From Planococcus sp. MER TA 32b (GTDB taxonomy: Bacteria > Bacillota > Bacilli > Bacillales_A > Planococcaceae), in NCBI GenBank assembly GCA_023715185.1, contig JAMCAN010000002.1, forward strand, positions 1 through 64,000: a stretch of 64,000 bases of DNA. The letters are read 5' to 3'. This document shows positions 1 through 12,415 of the stretch, one piece after another. Each line of letters opens with the position of its first letter. Within the stretch, counting starts at the first letter, position 1. The position numbers and the translations under genes were made by a program. The notes beneath the pieces are model-generated. The model saw nothing but the letters and a program-made list of their open reading frames with translations, made no database searches and had not been told where the DNA came from.

Positions 1-2042
<2,042 letters not shown>

Positions 2043-2123
2043 AATTGCTTTTTGAATTGCTTGCATCAAACCGTTTCCCTGTCGTTTATCCAGTTTTGAG
2101 GGCGCAAGCACTCAAAAAAACCA

Positions 2124-2241
2124 GTCCAGTGACGATGGCAAAGAGGCCACACCCGTTCCCATCCCGAACACGGCAGTTAAGCTCTTTTGCGCCGATGGTA
2201 GTTGGGGGATCTCCCCCTGTGAGAGTAGGACGTCGCTGGTC
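2124..2241 (+). rRNA. 5S ribosomal RNA
   Basis: A 5S rRNA follows the 23S after about 80 bases. It carries the conserved CACACCCGTTCCCAT and CCGAACACGG blocks and GAGAGTAGGACG near the 3' end. Helix I is formed by CCAGTGAC (from 2126) and GTCGCTGG (2232-2239). The exact ends are uncertain by a few bases. Confidence 0.96.
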
Positions 2242-2254
2242 TGATTTTTTTTAT

Positions 2255-2327
2255 GGTCCCGTGGTGTAGCGGTTAACATGCCTGCCTGTCACGCAGGAGA
2301 TCGCCGGTTCGATCCCGGTCGGGACCG
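2255..2327 (+). tRNA. tRNA-Asp (GTC anticodon)
   Basis: A 73-nt cloverleaf starts with acceptor strand GGTCCCG and ends with CGGGACC plus discriminator G. The anticodon GTC is at 2288-2290 within the arm CTGCC-TGTCA-CGCAG, and the T arm holds GGTTCGATCC. It lies 13 bases after the 5S and so belongs to the same rrn transcript. CCA is not encoded: TCT follows. Confidence 0.97.
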
Positions 2328-2336
2328 TCTTATGAT

Positions 2337-2369
2337 AAACACAGCCAAGCCGCTGTGTTTATTTTTTTT
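2337..2369 (+). terminator. rrn operon intrinsic terminator
   Basis: AAACACAGC (2337-2345) pairs with GCTGTGTTT (2352-2360) across a six-base loop, followed by A and eight Ts. It closes the 23S-5S-tRNA-Asp transcript. Confidence 0.93.
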
Positions 2370-2444
2370 GTCCAAAAGCAGCAAGCTTTAATTAATATAA
2401 AAATACAGAACTTCAGAACAACTGATTGATACGGATAATATATT

Positions 2445-2473
2445 TTGATTTACCGCGGTATCTTCGCTAAACT
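2445..2473 (+). promoter_or_regulatory. Sigma-A type promoter of the tsaE operon
   Basis: TTGATT (2445-2450) and TAAACT (2468-2473) are separated by 17 bases, 30 bases before the tsaE start. No other promoter is seen before tsaD, where each gene overlaps the next. Confidence 0.6.
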
Positions 2474-2502
2474 ATGTTAAGACTTAATAGAGGTGACAAG
2501 GA

Positions 2503-2955
2503 ATGACTTATACTATAGAAGTGAATTCTCCGGAAGAAACAGAAGCATTTGCTGTAAAATTAGCTGGAAAGCTGAAGGCGGGCGATTTACTGACGCTCGA
2601 AGGCGGTCTTGGAGCAGGAAAAACGACGTTTACTAAAGGACTGGCGAAAGGTCTTGGAATAAAAAAGATGGTAAACAGTCCAACTTTCACCATTTTAAAA
2701 CAGTATTCAGGCAATCTTGAACTGAACCATTTTGATGTCTACCGCCTTGAAAACAGTGATGAAGATATCGGGTTTGATGAATTATTTGCCAGCGAGGCTG
2801 TTTCTGTTGTCGAGTGGGCGCAATTTATAGAAGATTATTTGCCTGATGAGCGGCTGGAAATCACCATAGATCGGTTATCAGAAGAAAGCCGTGGAATTCA
2901 GTTACAACCGGTCGGACAGCGTTATGAAACTCTTTGCAAGGAGATTATGCCATGA
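2503..2955 (+). CDS. tsaE: tRNA threonylcarbamoyladenosine biosynthesis ATPase TsaE
   Basis: This is the P-loop ATPase of the TsaBDE complex that installs N6-threonylcarbamoyl on A37 of ANN-decoding tRNAs, acting in the cytoplasm. The 150-aa product has the family length and a Walker A motif GGLGAGKTT at residues 34-42, followed by the SPTF segment typical of the family. The ATG is preceded by an AGGTG/AAGGA ribosome site. Its stop overlaps the tsaB start (ATGA at 2952-2955), showing translational coupling. Together with tsaB, rimI and tsaD it forms one operon, equivalent to ydiB-ydiC-rimI-gcp of B. subtilis. Identification is firm from motif, length and context. Confidence 0.97.
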   Translation: MTYTIEVNSPEETEAFAVKLAGKLKAGDLLTLEGGLGAGKTTFTKGLAKGLGIKKMVNSPTFTILKQYSGNLELNHFDVYRLENSDEDIGFDELFASEAVSVVEWAQFIEDYLPDERLEITIDRLSEESRGIQLQPVGQRYETLCKEIMP

Positions 2956-3647
2956 TTTACCTAGGAATCGACACATCGAATTCGCCATTAGCTATCGCAT
3001 TGGCGAAAGATGACACCATTTTAATAGAAGAAACATCAAATCTTAAAATAAACCATTCCTTGACCGCAATGCCTGCTGTAGAGGATTTAATGGCAAAAGC
3101 GAAAGTGAATCCGACGCAATTGACCCATATCGCTGTGGCAGAAGGTCCGGGATCCTATACTGGCGTGCGCATCGGTCTTACAATTGCCAAAACCCTCGCT
3201 TGGTCGCTGAAAATACCTTTGCATATGGTCTCGAGTTTGAAAGTGCTCGCTGCCAATGGCCAATCCTTTAATGGTGTTATTTGCCCGTTGATGGATGCAA
3301 GAAGAGGCACTGCTTTTATGGGGGCTTACGACGGGGAAAGCTTAGAGACGGTAATTCCTGATCAGCACAGTGATGTAAGGGAATTCCTTCTGAAATTAAA
3401 AGAAACAAGGCAGTCTGTTTTATTTGTGGGGACGGATATTGAAATCCATAAGGAAGCGATCCTTGAGATCCTTGGAGATCAGGCTGTTTTTGCAGCACCA
3501 CAGAACCGCTTGCCGCGGGCTTCGAACTTGATCATGCTGGCAAAACAATCCGATCAGCAAAATGTGCATCACGCGGTGCCGGAGTATCGGCGGATTACAG
3601 AAGCGGAAGCGAATTATCTCAAGGCGCAAGGCGGCGGAGAATCATGA
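2952..3647 (+). CDS. tsaB: tRNA threonylcarbamoyladenosine biosynthesis protein TsaB
   Basis: TsaB is the ASKHA-fold partner that dimerises with TsaD in the t6A-forming complex. The N-terminus MIYLGIDTSN and the GPGSYTGVRIG motif are diagnostic. A longer reading frame begins at 2934, but the ATG at 2952 has AAGGAG eight bases upstream and gives the usual ATGA overlap with tsaE, so the product is 231 aa. The end overlaps rimI by ATGA at 3644-3647. TsaB lacks the metal-binding histidines of TsaD, as expected for the family. Confidence 0.96.
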   Translation: MIYLGIDTSNSPLAIALAKDDTILIEETSNLKINHSLTAMPAVEDLMAKAKVNPTQLTHIAVAEGPGSYTGVRIGLTIAKTLAWSLKIPLHMVSSLKVLAANGQSFNGVICPLMDARRGTAFMGAYDGESLETVIPDQHSDVREFLLKLKETRQSVLFVGTDIEIHKEAILEILGDQAVFAAPQNRLPRASNLIMLAKQSDQQNVHHAVPEYRRITEAEANYLKAQGGGES

Positions 3648-4099
3648 ATGACGAAGTGAACTTCCGCAAAATGACGGTCGACGATGTGGATGCAGTATTT
3701 GATATTGAGCAATCATCCTTTTCTTTGCCATGGACAAAAGAAGCCTTCCATTATGAAATGATGGAGAACAGGCATGCTTATTATGTTTTGGCTGAAACAT
3801 CGGATGGAATCGTCGGTTTTTGCGGATTATGGATTGTCATGGATGAATGCCATGTGACCAATATTGCCATCCGACCGGAACAGCGCGGCAAAAAATTGGG
3901 TGAGAAACTGATGATTGCCGCAATGGAAACGGCGAAGGAAAATGGCGCCAAGTCGATGACGCTTGAAGCTCGAGTAAGCAATACTATTGCACGAAATCTT
4001 TATGAAAAACTTGGATTTAAAAATGGAGGCATCCGGAAGAGCTATTACTCAGATAATTTCGAGGATGCCATAGTGATGTGGGTGAATTTTGATGAATGA
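3644..4099 (+). CDS. rimI: Ribosomal protein bS18-alanine N-acetyltransferase RimI (GNAT family)
   Basis: A 151-aa GNAT acetyltransferase that by family knowledge acetylates the N-terminal alanine of ribosomal protein S18. The acetyl-CoA binding segment is seen at about residues 78-90 ([14 protein letters not shown]), followed by the [15 protein letters not shown] region typical of RimI. It sits in the conserved tsaB-rimI-tsaD order and overlaps both neighbours (ATGA with tsaB, 8 bp with tsaD). The specific substrate is inferred from context, since GNAT enzymes vary. Confidence 0.93.
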   Translation: MNDEVNFRKMTVDDVDAVFDIEQSSFSLPWTKEAFHYEMMENRHAYYVLAETSDGIVGFCGLWIVMDECHVTNIAIRPEQRGKKLGEKLMIAAMETAKENGAKSMTLEARVSNTIARNLYEKLGFKNGGIRKSYYSDNFEDAIVMWVNFDE

Positions 4100-5111
4100 A
4101 GACATCTATGTATTAGGAATAGAGACAAGTTGTGATGAAACCGCGGCGTCTGTAGTAAAAAACGGTACGGAAATTATCTCTAACGTTGTCGCTTCACAAA
4201 TTGAGAGCCATAAGCGCTTTGGTGGAGTTGTACCGGAAATCGCTTCAAGACATCATGTCGAACAGATTACATTGGTGATCGAAGAAGCATTGCAGCAGGC
4301 AGAAATGACACCGGCTGGGTTGAGTGCAGTGGCGGTAACAGAAGGTCCAGGATTAGTCGGTGCTTTATTGATCGGCGTAAATGCAGCGAAAGCTTTTGCG
4401 TTTGCCCATCAATTGCCGATTATCGGAGTGCATCATATAGCTGGCCATATCTATGCCAACCGGCTTGCGCAGGAAATGGAGTTTCCTTTACTTGCTCTAG
4501 TGATTTCAGGGGGCCATACAGAATTGGTATATATGAAGGAACATGGACATTTTGAAGTCATTGGGGAAACCCGGGACGATGCAGCAGGGGAAGCGTATGA
4601 TAAAGTGGCGCGTACGCTGAACCTTCCGTATCCAGGAGGCCCTCATATTGACCGTTTGGCGAATGAAAGCATTAATCCGGTCGATTTCCCGCGTGTTTGG
4701 CTGGAAGAAGGCACTTACGATTTCAGTTTCAGCGGTTTGAAATCATCGGTGTTGAATTATATGCACAATGCGGCGCAACGGGGGGAACAGGTGAAACCTG
4801 AAGACGTAGCGGCCGGGTTCCAGAACAGTGTCGTTGAAGTGGTGACTGCCAAAACCTTGCGGGCTGCGGAACAATTCAAGGTTCGCCAAGTAATTGCGGC
4901 AGGGGGAGTAGCAGCCAATAAAGGCTTGCGTGCTTCACTCGAAAGGGAATTCGCAAAAAAAGAGATCCCTTTCTTTATACCGCCTTTGAAGTTATGCACG
5001 GATAATGCGGCAATGATCGCCGCTGCTGGAACAGTGATGTTTGAAAAGGGCATTAGCGGAAATATGGCCATGAACGGCCGACCGGGAATGGAAATGGCTT
5101 CATGGATATGA
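4092..5111 (+). CDS. tsaD: tRNA N6-threonylcarbamoyltransferase TsaD (Gcp/Kae1)
   Basis: TsaD transfers the threonylcarbamoyl group from TC-AMP to A37 of tRNA, with Fe or Zn bound by histidines. The product has the [10 protein letters not shown] start of the family, the metal motif HHIAGH at about residues 115-120, and a C-terminal [10 protein letters not shown] motif, all hallmarks of Kae1/Gcp. A TTG at 4089 is in frame, but the ATG at 4092 gives the family N-terminus and 339 aa, the normal length. It overlaps the rimI stop. The transcript ends at the terminator 5132-5172. Confidence 0.97.
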   Translation: MNEDIYVLGIETSCDETAASVVKNGTEIISNVVASQIESHKRFGGVVPEIASRHHVEQITLVIEEALQQAEMTPAGLSAVAVTEGPGLVGALLIGVNAAKAFAFAHQLPIIGVHHIAGHIYANRLAQEMEFPLLALVISGGHTELVYMKEHGHFEVIGETRDDAAGEAYDKVARTLNLPYPGGPHIDRLANESINPVDFPRVWLEEGTYDFSFSGLKSSVLNYMHNAAQRGEQVKPEDVAAGFQNSVVEVVTAKTLRAAEQFKVRQVIAAGGVAANKGLRASLEREFAKKEIPFFIPPLKLCTDNAAMIAAAGTVMFEKGISGNMAMNGRPGMEMASWI

Positions 5112-5131
5112 ATTGTTAATAAATAAATGCG

Positions 5132-5172
5132 AAAAAGCTCTTTATCCACACAACGGATAAAGAGCTTTTTTA
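5132..5172 (+). terminator. Terminator after tsaD
   Basis: AAAAAGCTCTTTATCC (5132-5147) pairs with GGATAAAGAGCTTTTT (5155-5170). The stem also contains a perfect DnaA box (TTATCCACA, 5142-5150) that runs into the loop. Confidence 0.93.
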
Positions 5173-5417
5173 TTTGTGCATAAGTAAGCTGGAAATCGGC
5201 CATTTAATGAAAAAATGCGAAAATTCCATGGACTTATCCACTTTTTATAAACAAATCACTCGAAATCTGTCAATAGAGAACATTTGTACTTATGCACAAT
5301 TTGTTAGTAAGCTGTTTGTAAGTCGAGAATAACTTGGTGATTTCCTATATCTTGTGTACCATATAGCGGTATATTATGTGGATAACATTTTTGTTGATTG
5401 TGGATAATGTGTATAAC
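5142..5417. promoter_or_regulatory. DnaA-box cluster between tsaD and the ABC-F gene
   Basis: This 428-bp gene-free gap holds six 9-mers that fit the DnaA-box consensus TTWTNCACA: TTATCCACA at 5142-5150 (+), TGTGCATAA at 5175-5183 (-), TTATGCACA at 5290-5298 (+), TGTGGATAA at 5377-5385 (-) and 5399-5407 (-), and TGTGTATAA at 5409-5417 (-). TTATCCACT at 5234-5242 is a seventh with one mismatch. Three of the boxes lie within 41 bp. From memory, DnaA binds the gcp-ydiF intergenic region of B. subtilis, the same location, and acts in controlling initiation. No dnaA, dnaN or AT-rich unwinding element is here, so this is not proposed as oriC. The rest of the gap to 5539 shows nothing else. Confidence 0.75.
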
Positions 5418-5539
5418 ACTGTTGATAGCTGATATTAAAGGAGAAGTGATGTGCACAACTTTGTGGAAATAAATATTTTGCGAAAAGGTATTGACCAAGA
5501 TATGGACAAAGAAAAACCGCATACAAAAGTATACGGCCA

Positions 5540-7480
5540 TTAACTCAATTGTTCAAGTTTTTCCTGCAATTCAAGCCATAACGCCATTGTTTCTTCGTGC
5601 CGGCCTTTAAGTTCTTCCAACTGCTGCTGCAGGGGAAGGAGACGTTCATGATCCTGGAAAATTTCAGGATCTGCGAATTGCTCTTCTGTTTCAGTAATCT
5701 GTAAATCCAGTCTTTCCATATCCTGTTCCACTTCTTCAAGCTGGCGCGTCAATTGGCGTTCCAGTTTTTTCGCTTCCTTATCAATCTGTGAAGTGGAGGC
5801 TGCAGATTCCGGTTTATTGATAACAGAAGGGTTTTCAGCTTCTTCCAATGCTTTCAATTCTTCCATTTCGAGCTTTTTCTCTACGTAGTAATCATAATCG
5901 CCGAGGTATTCGGTCGTGCCTTCCTTCATCAATTCGACCACTTTTGTGGAAATGCGGTTCATGAAATAACGGTCATGGGATACGAAAAGGATGGTGCCGG
6001 GATAGTCGAGCAACGCGTTTTCAAGGACTTCTTTGCTGTCGAGGTCCAAGTGGTTGGTCGGTTCATCGAGCAATAAAACATTCGCTTGTTGCATCATCAG
6101 TTTCGCAAGTGCCACTCGAGCTTTTTCGCCGCCGGAAAGGGAAAAGACGGGTTTCAATACGTCGTCGCCTGAGAACAGGAACCGGCCGAGAATGCCGCGG
6201 ATGTCTTTTTCGTTGACCATCGGATAATCGTCCCATAACTCGTTTAATACGAGCTTATTGCCTTTCAGGTTTGCTTGTTCCTGGTCGTAATAGCCGAATT
6301 GGATGCCGGTGCCGTAATGGATGTCGCCATTAAGCGGCGGTATCTCCTTCATGATTGTTTTCAGCAGCGTCGATTTGCCGACGCCATTAGGTCCGACAAG
6401 AGCAAGGCTTTCCTGGCGGTACAGCTTCAAATGGATGTTTTCGGAGACAGGTTTGCCGCTGTAGCCGATTTTCAGATCACGGACATTGAGCACATCATTG
6501 CCGCTTTGTTTTGCAATCGTGAAGCCGAAGCGCGCTGATTTTTCATTGCCGTCTGGCGCTTCCATCCAATCGGTTTTTTCAAGCACACGTCGACGGCTTT
6601 GAGCCATTTTGGTCGTTGAGGCGCGGACAAGATTGCGTGCGACATAGTCTTCGAGCTTCGCTTTTTCGCTTTGCTGCTTTTCGAACTGCTTTTGATCCAG
6701 CTCATACTGTTTCGCTTTTTCGTCGAGGTAACGGCTGTAGTTGCCGGTAAATTTCCGGACTTGGTGGCGTGAAACCTCATAGACGATATTGACGACCTGA
6801 TCGAGGAAGTAGCGGTCATGCGATACGACCAGGATCGCGCCGGGATAATTCTTCAAATAATTCTCAAGCCAGCTCAGCGTTTCGATGTCCAGATGGTTGG
6901 TCGGCTCATCGAGGATCAACAGCTGCGGCTTTGTCAGCAGATGTTTGGCGAGCATCAGGCGTGTTTTCTGGCCGCCTGACAATGAAACCACTTTCTTGCC
7001 GTAATCATCGGGATAGAATTTCATGCCGTGCAAAATGGCGCGGGTATCAGCTTCATATTGATAGCCCCCGGCATCCTTGAAAGCGTGCTGGAGAGCATCA
7101 TACTCCTGCATCACTTTCTCATTCATTTCCTGATTGTTGTAGACAGCAGGATCGGCCATCTGTTCCTCGAGCCGGCGCAATTGCTTTTCCTGTTCGCGGA
7201 AACCGCTGAAGATGGTCATCATTTCGTCCCAGATGGTCATGTCGGATTCGAGTTTTGACTGCTGTTCGAGATAGCCGACAGTGAGATCTTTCGGCATGAT
7301 GATGTCTCCGCTGTCATAAGATATTTCCCCGGAAATAATTTTCAGCAGTGTGGATTTGCCTGCGCCGTTGCGGCCGACCAGAGCGACCCGGTCCCTGTGC
7401 TGGACTTCTAATTTAACACCGGAGAGAATCTCTTCTGCTCCGAACGATTTATGGATTTGGTTTACTTGTAATACGATCAT
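5540..7480 (-). CDS. ABC-F family ATPase (YdiF-like)
   Basis: A soluble twin-ABC protein of 646 aa without membrane segments, as in ABC-F translation factors that act on the ribosomal E site. The first cassette has Walker A GRNGAGKST near residue 37 and signature LSGGQKTRL. The second has GPNGVGKST near residue 363 and LSGGEKARV. The PtIM-like linker lies between them, and a charged coiled-coil tail covers about residues 555-646. Its place between tsaD and rex matches ydiF in B. subtilis. It starts at an ATG with AGAGGTGA upstream. Whether it protects ribosomes from antibiotics or has a housekeeping role cannot be told from the sequence. Confidence 0.92.
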   Translation of the reverse strand: MIVLQVNQIHKSFGAEEILSGVKLEVQHRDRVALVGRNGAGKSTLLKIISGEISYDSGDIIMPKDLTVGYLEQQSKLESDMTIWDEMMTIFSGFREQEKQLRRLEEQMADPAVYNNQEMNEKVMQEYDALQHAFKDAGGYQYEADTRAILHGMKFYPDDYGKKVVSLSGGQKTRLMLAKHLLTKPQLLILDEPTNHLDIETLSWLENYLKNYPGAILVVSHDRYFLDQVVNIVYEVSRHQVRKFTGNYSRYLDEKAKQYELDQKQFEKQQSEKAKLEDYVARNLVRASTTKMAQSRRRVLEKTDWMEAPDGNEKSARFGFTIAKQSGNDVLNVRDLKIGYSGKPVSENIHLKLYRQESLALVGPNGVGKSTLLKTIMKEIPPLNGDIHYGTGIQFGYYDQEQANLKGNKLVLNELWDDYPMVNEKDIRGILGRFLFSGDDVLKPVFSLSGGEKARVALAKLMMQQANVLLLDEPTNHLDLDSKEVLENALLDYPGTILFVSHDRYFMNRISTKVVELMKEGTTEYLGDYDYYVEKKLEMEELKALEEAENPSVINKPESAASTSQIDKEAKKLERQLTRQLEEVEQDMERLDLQITETEEQFADPEIFQDHERLLPLQQQLEELKGRHEETMALWLELQEKLEQLS

Positions 7481-7609
7481 TTTGGGTCACCTCTATTCTC
7501 TCTAAGTGTAGCCGATAGAAGCGGGCTTCGCAATCGGCCGGACCTTTACATATCGGGCCGCCTAATGTAAGATAAAGGCGATTTGACACGACCCAGGAGG
7601 TAACATTGC

Positions 7610-8245
7610 ATGTTACAGGAACCAACATCCAAAATTCCGCAAGCCACTACAAAAAGGCTTCCGCTATATTATCGTTTCCTTCAGAATTTCGCCAATGCCG
7701 GACAGAAGAGGATCTCATCACAGGAATTGAGCGAAGCGATGAAAATAGATTCGGCAACCATCAGAAGGGATTTCTCACAACTCGGCGCTCTCGGCAAAAA
7801 AGGCTACGGCTATGATGTCCAGGAGCTGCTCGAATTTTTCCGCAAGACGCTGGACCAGGACGAAGCGACAAACGTTGCATTGATCGGCGTCGGCAGCCTC
7901 GGCAACGCATTTTTGAAATACAATTTTCACCGCAACCATAACACGAAGATCATCCTTGCTTTCGACTCGAACAGCCCGCATGAAGGTGAAAAAATCAGCG
8001 GCATCGATACGTTTCATCCCGATATGATCGAAGAGAAAATCAAGGAATATGGGGTCGAGGTAGTCATTCTGACAGTGCCTTCGCGCTCCGCACAGGAAGT
8101 CACCGATCGCCTGGCCGCCACGAATATCAAAGGGATTTTGAATTTTACGCCTGTGCGCATCGCGGTTCCTGAGCACATCCGTGTGCAGACAATCGACTTG
8201 TCGGTTGAGCTGCAGACGCTGATCTATTTGATCAAGCAAACATGA
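7610..8245 (+). CDS. rex: Redox-sensing transcriptional repressor Rex
   Basis: Rex senses the NADH/NAD+ ratio and represses fermentation and respiration genes when NADH is low. The 211-aa product has an N-terminal winged helix at about residues 1-80 and a Rossmann domain with the GVGSLGNA dinucleotide motif near residue 91. The C-terminal domain-swap helix ends the protein. The ATG follows AGGAGGT (7592-7598). It is divergent from the ABC-F gene and lies 80 bp before tatA, the same order as in B. subtilis. No clear ROP operator (TTGTGAAN4TTCACAA type) was seen upstream. Confidence 0.97.
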   Translation: MLQEPTSKIPQATTKRLPLYYRFLQNFANAGQKRISSQELSEAMKIDSATIRRDFSQLGALGKKGYGYDVQELLEFFRKTLDQDEATNVALIGVGSLGNAFLKYNFHRNHNTKIILAFDSNSPHEGEKISGIDTFHPDMIEEKIKEYGVEVVILTVPSRSAQEVTDRLAATNIKGILNFTPVRIAVPEHIRVQTIDLSVELQTLIYLIKQT

Positions 8246-8336
8246 CTTAAAATCTTCACATTTGCAGAGTCCAAGGAAATAGCCAAAGCGGTACAGATGC
8301 TGTAAAATAAGACGCATACTACAGGAGGTGTCAATT

Positions 8337-8528
8337 ATGCCAGGTCCACTAAGTTTGATCGTTATTGCAGTTGTAGCATTGTTGATTTTCGGGCCGAAGA
8401 AATTGCCGGAATTGGGTAAAGCGTTCGGTTCTTCTCTTCGCGAATTCAAGAATGCCACTAAAGGGCTTGTTGATGATGACGATGACGTTTCAACAAAGAA
8501 GAAAGAAGAGCAAAAAGAACTACGATAG
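8337..8528 (+). CDS. tatA: Sec-independent protein translocase subunit TatA
   Basis: A 63-aa protein with one N-terminal membrane helix (about residues 5-20), the [12 protein letters not shown] hinge and amphipathic helix of TatA, and an acidic then basic tail. It oligomerises to form the pore for folded, twin-arginine proteins. A GTG at 8328 is in frame but lies inside the ribosome site AGGAGGTG (8323-8330), so the ATG at 8337 is chosen. It is 12 bp from tatC, and the two make a minimal TatAC pair as in B. subtilis. Confidence 0.96.
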   Translation: MPGPLSLIVIAVVALLIFGPKKLPELGKAFGSSLREFKNATKGLVDDDDDVSTKKKEEQKELR

Positions 8529-8540
8529 GATGTTAATCCG

Positions 8541-9311
8541 ATGAATGAAAAAGATATGACATTAGTTGAACATATAGGTGAATTGAGAAAACGGCTGACG
8601 ATTGTAGTCGTTTTCTTTCTATTGGCCGTCATTGCCAGCTTTTTTCTTGCCCAGCCGCTGATTAACTATCTGCAGTTTACGGAGGAAGCGAAAAATCTGA
8701 CATTGAACGCCTTCAAGATAACAGACCCGCTGAAAATTTATATGCAGGTCATGATGATTCTTGCGCTCTTCATCACTTCACCAGTGATCATGTATCATTT
8801 CTGGGCGTTCATCAGTCCCGGTCTGCATGATAAAGAACGCCGGGCAACATTAAGTTATATCCCGTTTTCACTATTGCTGTTTGTCGGCGGAATCGCTTTT
8901 TCCTATTTGGTGCTGTTTCCGTATGTAATCGGCTTTATGCTGAACATTTCCGACAATCTTTCCATACAGGAAACAATCGGAATCAATGAGTACTTCCAGT
9001 TCCTGTTCCAGATCACCTTGCCATTCGGCTTCATTTTCCAGTTGCCGGTGCTGATGCTGTTTCTGACCAGGCTGGGAATTATTACGCCGATGCTGATGAC
9101 GAAATACCGTAAATACGCGTATTTCATCCTGGTGGTTATCGCGGCTTTCATCACGCCGCCGGATATCATCTCGCATCTCATCGTGACGCTGCCATTGATT
9201 CTTTTATATGAATTCAGTATTGTCATCGCGAAAATCGGCTATCGCAAGTTTTTGAAAGCCGAACAGCAGCAGGCAATCGAAGAACAGCAGCAAGGCCTTT
9301 CAGGGGAATGA
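8541..9311 (+). CDS. tatC: Sec-independent protein translocase subunit TatC
   Basis: A polytopic membrane protein of 256 aa with six predicted helices, the receptor for twin-arginine signal peptides. The N-terminal HIGELRKRL motif, the SPVIMYHFWAFISPGL segment after the second helix, and the FITPPDIISH motif near the C-terminal part are diagnostic. It follows tatA with a 12-bp gap and ends in the terminator that overlaps its stop codon. Confidence 0.97.
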   Translation: MNEKDMTLVEHIGELRKRLTIVVVFFLLAVIASFFLAQPLINYLQFTEEAKNLTLNAFKITDPLKIYMQVMMILALFITSPVIMYHFWAFISPGLHDKERRATLSYIPFSLLLFVGGIAFSYLVLFPYVIGFMLNISDNLSIQETIGINEYFQFLFQITLPFGFIFQLPVLMLFLTRLGIITPMLMTKYRKYAYFILVVIAAFITPPDIISHLIVTLPLILLYEFSIVIAKIGYRKFLKAEQQQAIEEQQQGLSGE

Positions 9312-9328
9312 CCCCTGGAAGGTTTTTT
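9296..9328 (+). terminator. Terminator overlapping the tatC stop codon
   Basis: CCTTTCAGGGG (9296-9306) pairs with CCCCTGGAAGG (9312-9322), followed by six Ts. Confidence 0.9.
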
Positions 9329-9344
9329 ATATGAATAAATCAAA

Positions 9345-9373
9345 AGCCCGGCTGCGAAATTCGCGGCCGGGCT
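9345..9373 (-). terminator. Hairpin after the CPBP gene
   Basis: AGCCCGGC (9345-9352) and GCCGGGCT (9366-9373) form a long GC-rich stem with further pairing inside. Read on the minus strand it follows the CPBP gene and is trailed by a T-rich stretch (TTTTGATTTATTC), so it probably terminates that gene. Confidence 0.7.
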
Positions 9374-9381
9374 TACATCTT

Positions 9382-10197
9382 TTATAGGAAGATTTTATAG
9401 ATGAACTGCATTTGTTCCAATTGTTCCATGCGTTCGATAAAGCGGTTGATCTTGTCCATATTCAGCTGGATGAGCATGACGTAGCCGTTCAGCAGAATGT
9501 GGGCGATGATCGGTGTCAGTATGCTTTTCGTCTTCTTGTAAAGAAACGCCAGGATCAGGCCGGTCGTGAAATACAGCAGAAGATGCGTGAATTCCAAATG
9601 GACGGCTGCAAAAACGAGGGCGCTGACAGCTGTAGCGATCCAGAAATTTGTTGTTTGGATCATCGAACCGAAAACGACACGGCGGAAAACAAGCTCTTCC
9701 ATAACCGGCCCAAAGAGGACGACGGCGAAAATAGCGGCGGGCACGACTTCGGCGATGCTCACTAAGTTGGATGTGTTTTCCGACCCGGGATCGATGCCGA
9801 TGGCGAGTTCGATCAACGCGGCCAGCGACTGTCCGATGATCAGCAGCAGGAAGCCGAAGAAGCCCCAGAGAATTGCCCAGCCGATACCCAGTTTCTTGCC
9901 TTTCCAGATATCGAAGAATTTCTTGTCACGGAAAACGACGATGAGGGCTATGGCAAATCCGATGCCCATGGCAAGGAAGATCAGCCAGCCGGAAGTTGCC
10001 GCCTGGGCTATTTCAGGCTCCATTCCCTGCCCGATGAAGTAATCATATGTGGAGTTGATGAAAAGCACGGGAGATAACTGGATGGCGATGAATATCAGTA
10101 AAATGTATAAAGAAGTCTTTTTTGTCTTCTTTCCCTTGGTTTTGGTGCCGGAATCTTTGAAGAATTTATTTTTAAGCGAATTTTTCTCGTTGGCCAT
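9382..10197 (-). CDS. CPBP family intramembrane metalloprotease (YdiL-like)
   Basis: A 271-aa integral membrane protein with about seven helices and the CPBP/Abi motifs: EELVFRRVVFG (the EExxxR motif), then FAAVHLEF and a later HILLNG, which supply the metal-ligand glutamates and histidines. CPBP proteins include Rce1-type proteases and bacteriocin-immunity proteins. The first 30 residues are lysine-rich and cytoplasmic. Its position just before groESL equals ydiL of B. subtilis. The ATG has AAAGGA upstream. The substrate is not known. Confidence 0.9.
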   Translation of the reverse strand: MANEKNSLKNKFFKDSGTKTKGKKTKKTSLYILLIFIAIQLSPVLFINSTYDYFIGQGMEPEIAQAATSGWLIFLAMGIGFAIALIVVFRDKKFFDIWKGKKLGIGWAILWGFFGFLLLIIGQSLAALIELAIGIDPGSENTSNLVSIAEVVPAAIFAVVLFGPVMEELVFRRVVFGSMIQTTNFWIATAVSALVFAAVHLEFTHLLLYFTTGLILAFLYKKTKSILTPIIAHILLNGYVMLIQLNMDKINRFIERMEQLEQMQFIYKIFL

Positions 10198-10290
10198 GTA
10201 TGCAAAATTCCTTTCGTTTGCAGATCTGTTTCTATTGTAGTGCTTTCAAAAAGATAGCGCAAAGAAATCAAAAAGTGCATACCTTCCCGC

Positions 10291-10319
10291 TTGCAAATAT
10301 TCTTTGTTTTTATTAAACT
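10291..10319 (+). promoter_or_regulatory. groESL promoter
   Basis: TTGCAA (10291-10296) and TAAACT (10314-10319) with a 17-bp spacer, just upstream of the CIRCE element. Confidence 0.75.
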
Positions 10320-10329
10320 TGGAAATGGG

Positions 10330-10356
10330 TTAGCACTCGAAGAGTGAGAGTGCTAA
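10330..10356 (+). promoter_or_regulatory. CIRCE operator (HrcA binding site)
   Basis: TTAGCACTC (10330-10338), nine bases, GAGTGCTAA (10348-10356): a perfect match to the CIRCE inverted repeat that HrcA binds to repress groESL. It lies at about the transcription start, downstream of the -10 box. Confidence 0.97.
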
Positions 10357-10392
10357 TAATTGCATTTACTTATTCAGAGGAGGGTGTTTCAA

Positions 10393-10677
10393 TTGTTAAG
10401 ACCATTAGGAGACCGAGTTATCATTGAACTCATCGAAGCGGAAGAAACTACTTCAAGCGGGATTGTATTGCCGGGATCGGCTCAGGAAAAACCGCAGGAA
10501 GGCAATGTCATCGCGGTAGGAAATGGCTTGATCCGCGAAAGCGGCGCACGCACGGAGCTTGATGTTAAAGAAGGCGACCGCGTAATCTTCTCAAAATATG
10601 CAGGATCTGAATTGAAATACGAAGGCAAAGAATATTTGATCTTGCGCGAAAATGACATTTTAGCAGTAATCGGATAA
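10393..10677 (+). CDS. groES: Co-chaperonin GroES (Cpn10)
   Basis: The 94-aa product forms the heptameric lid of the GroEL chamber. It matches the family from LRPLGDRV to DILAVIG, with the mobile loop around residues 17-32. The frame extends upstream to 10360 but passes through the leader. The ribosome site GAGGAGGG (10377-10384) points to TTG at 10393 as the start, giving the conserved [10 protein letters not shown]-terminus. The TTG start is unusual for so highly expressed a gene. It is controlled by the CIRCE element and cotranscribed with groEL. Confidence 0.97.
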   Translation: MLRPLGDRVIIELIEAEETTSSGIVLPGSAQEKPQEGNVIAVGNGLIRESGARTELDVKEGDRVIFSKYAGSELKYEGKEYLILRENDILAVIG

Positions 10678-10694
10678 GAATAAATTCAGTTTGA

Positions 10695-12344
<1,650 letters not shown>

Positions 12345-12362
12345 TTCCGTTCAGCCATAAGG

Positions 12363-12396
12363 AAAACTCCTCTCACATAGTGGGAGGAGTTTTTTC
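12363..12396. terminator. Terminator between groEL and the convergent SDR gene
   Basis: AAACTCCTCTCAC pairs with GTGGGAGGAGTTT, followed by Ts on the plus strand. It lies between convergent genes and may serve both. Confidence 0.9.
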
Positions 12397-12415
12397 ATGG
12401 AAAGAAATAATTAAA

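Noticed and set aside
5142..5417. Origin of replication
   Set aside because: DnaA boxes are present, but there is no dnaA/dnaN, no AT-rich unwinding element with trio-like repeats, and the surrounding gene order is that of the tsaD-ydiF locus.
7775..8632. 285-aa frame on the minus strand opposite rex, tatA and the start of tatC
   Set aside because: It covers three well-identified genes on the other strand, lacks a ribosome site and has low-complexity composition.
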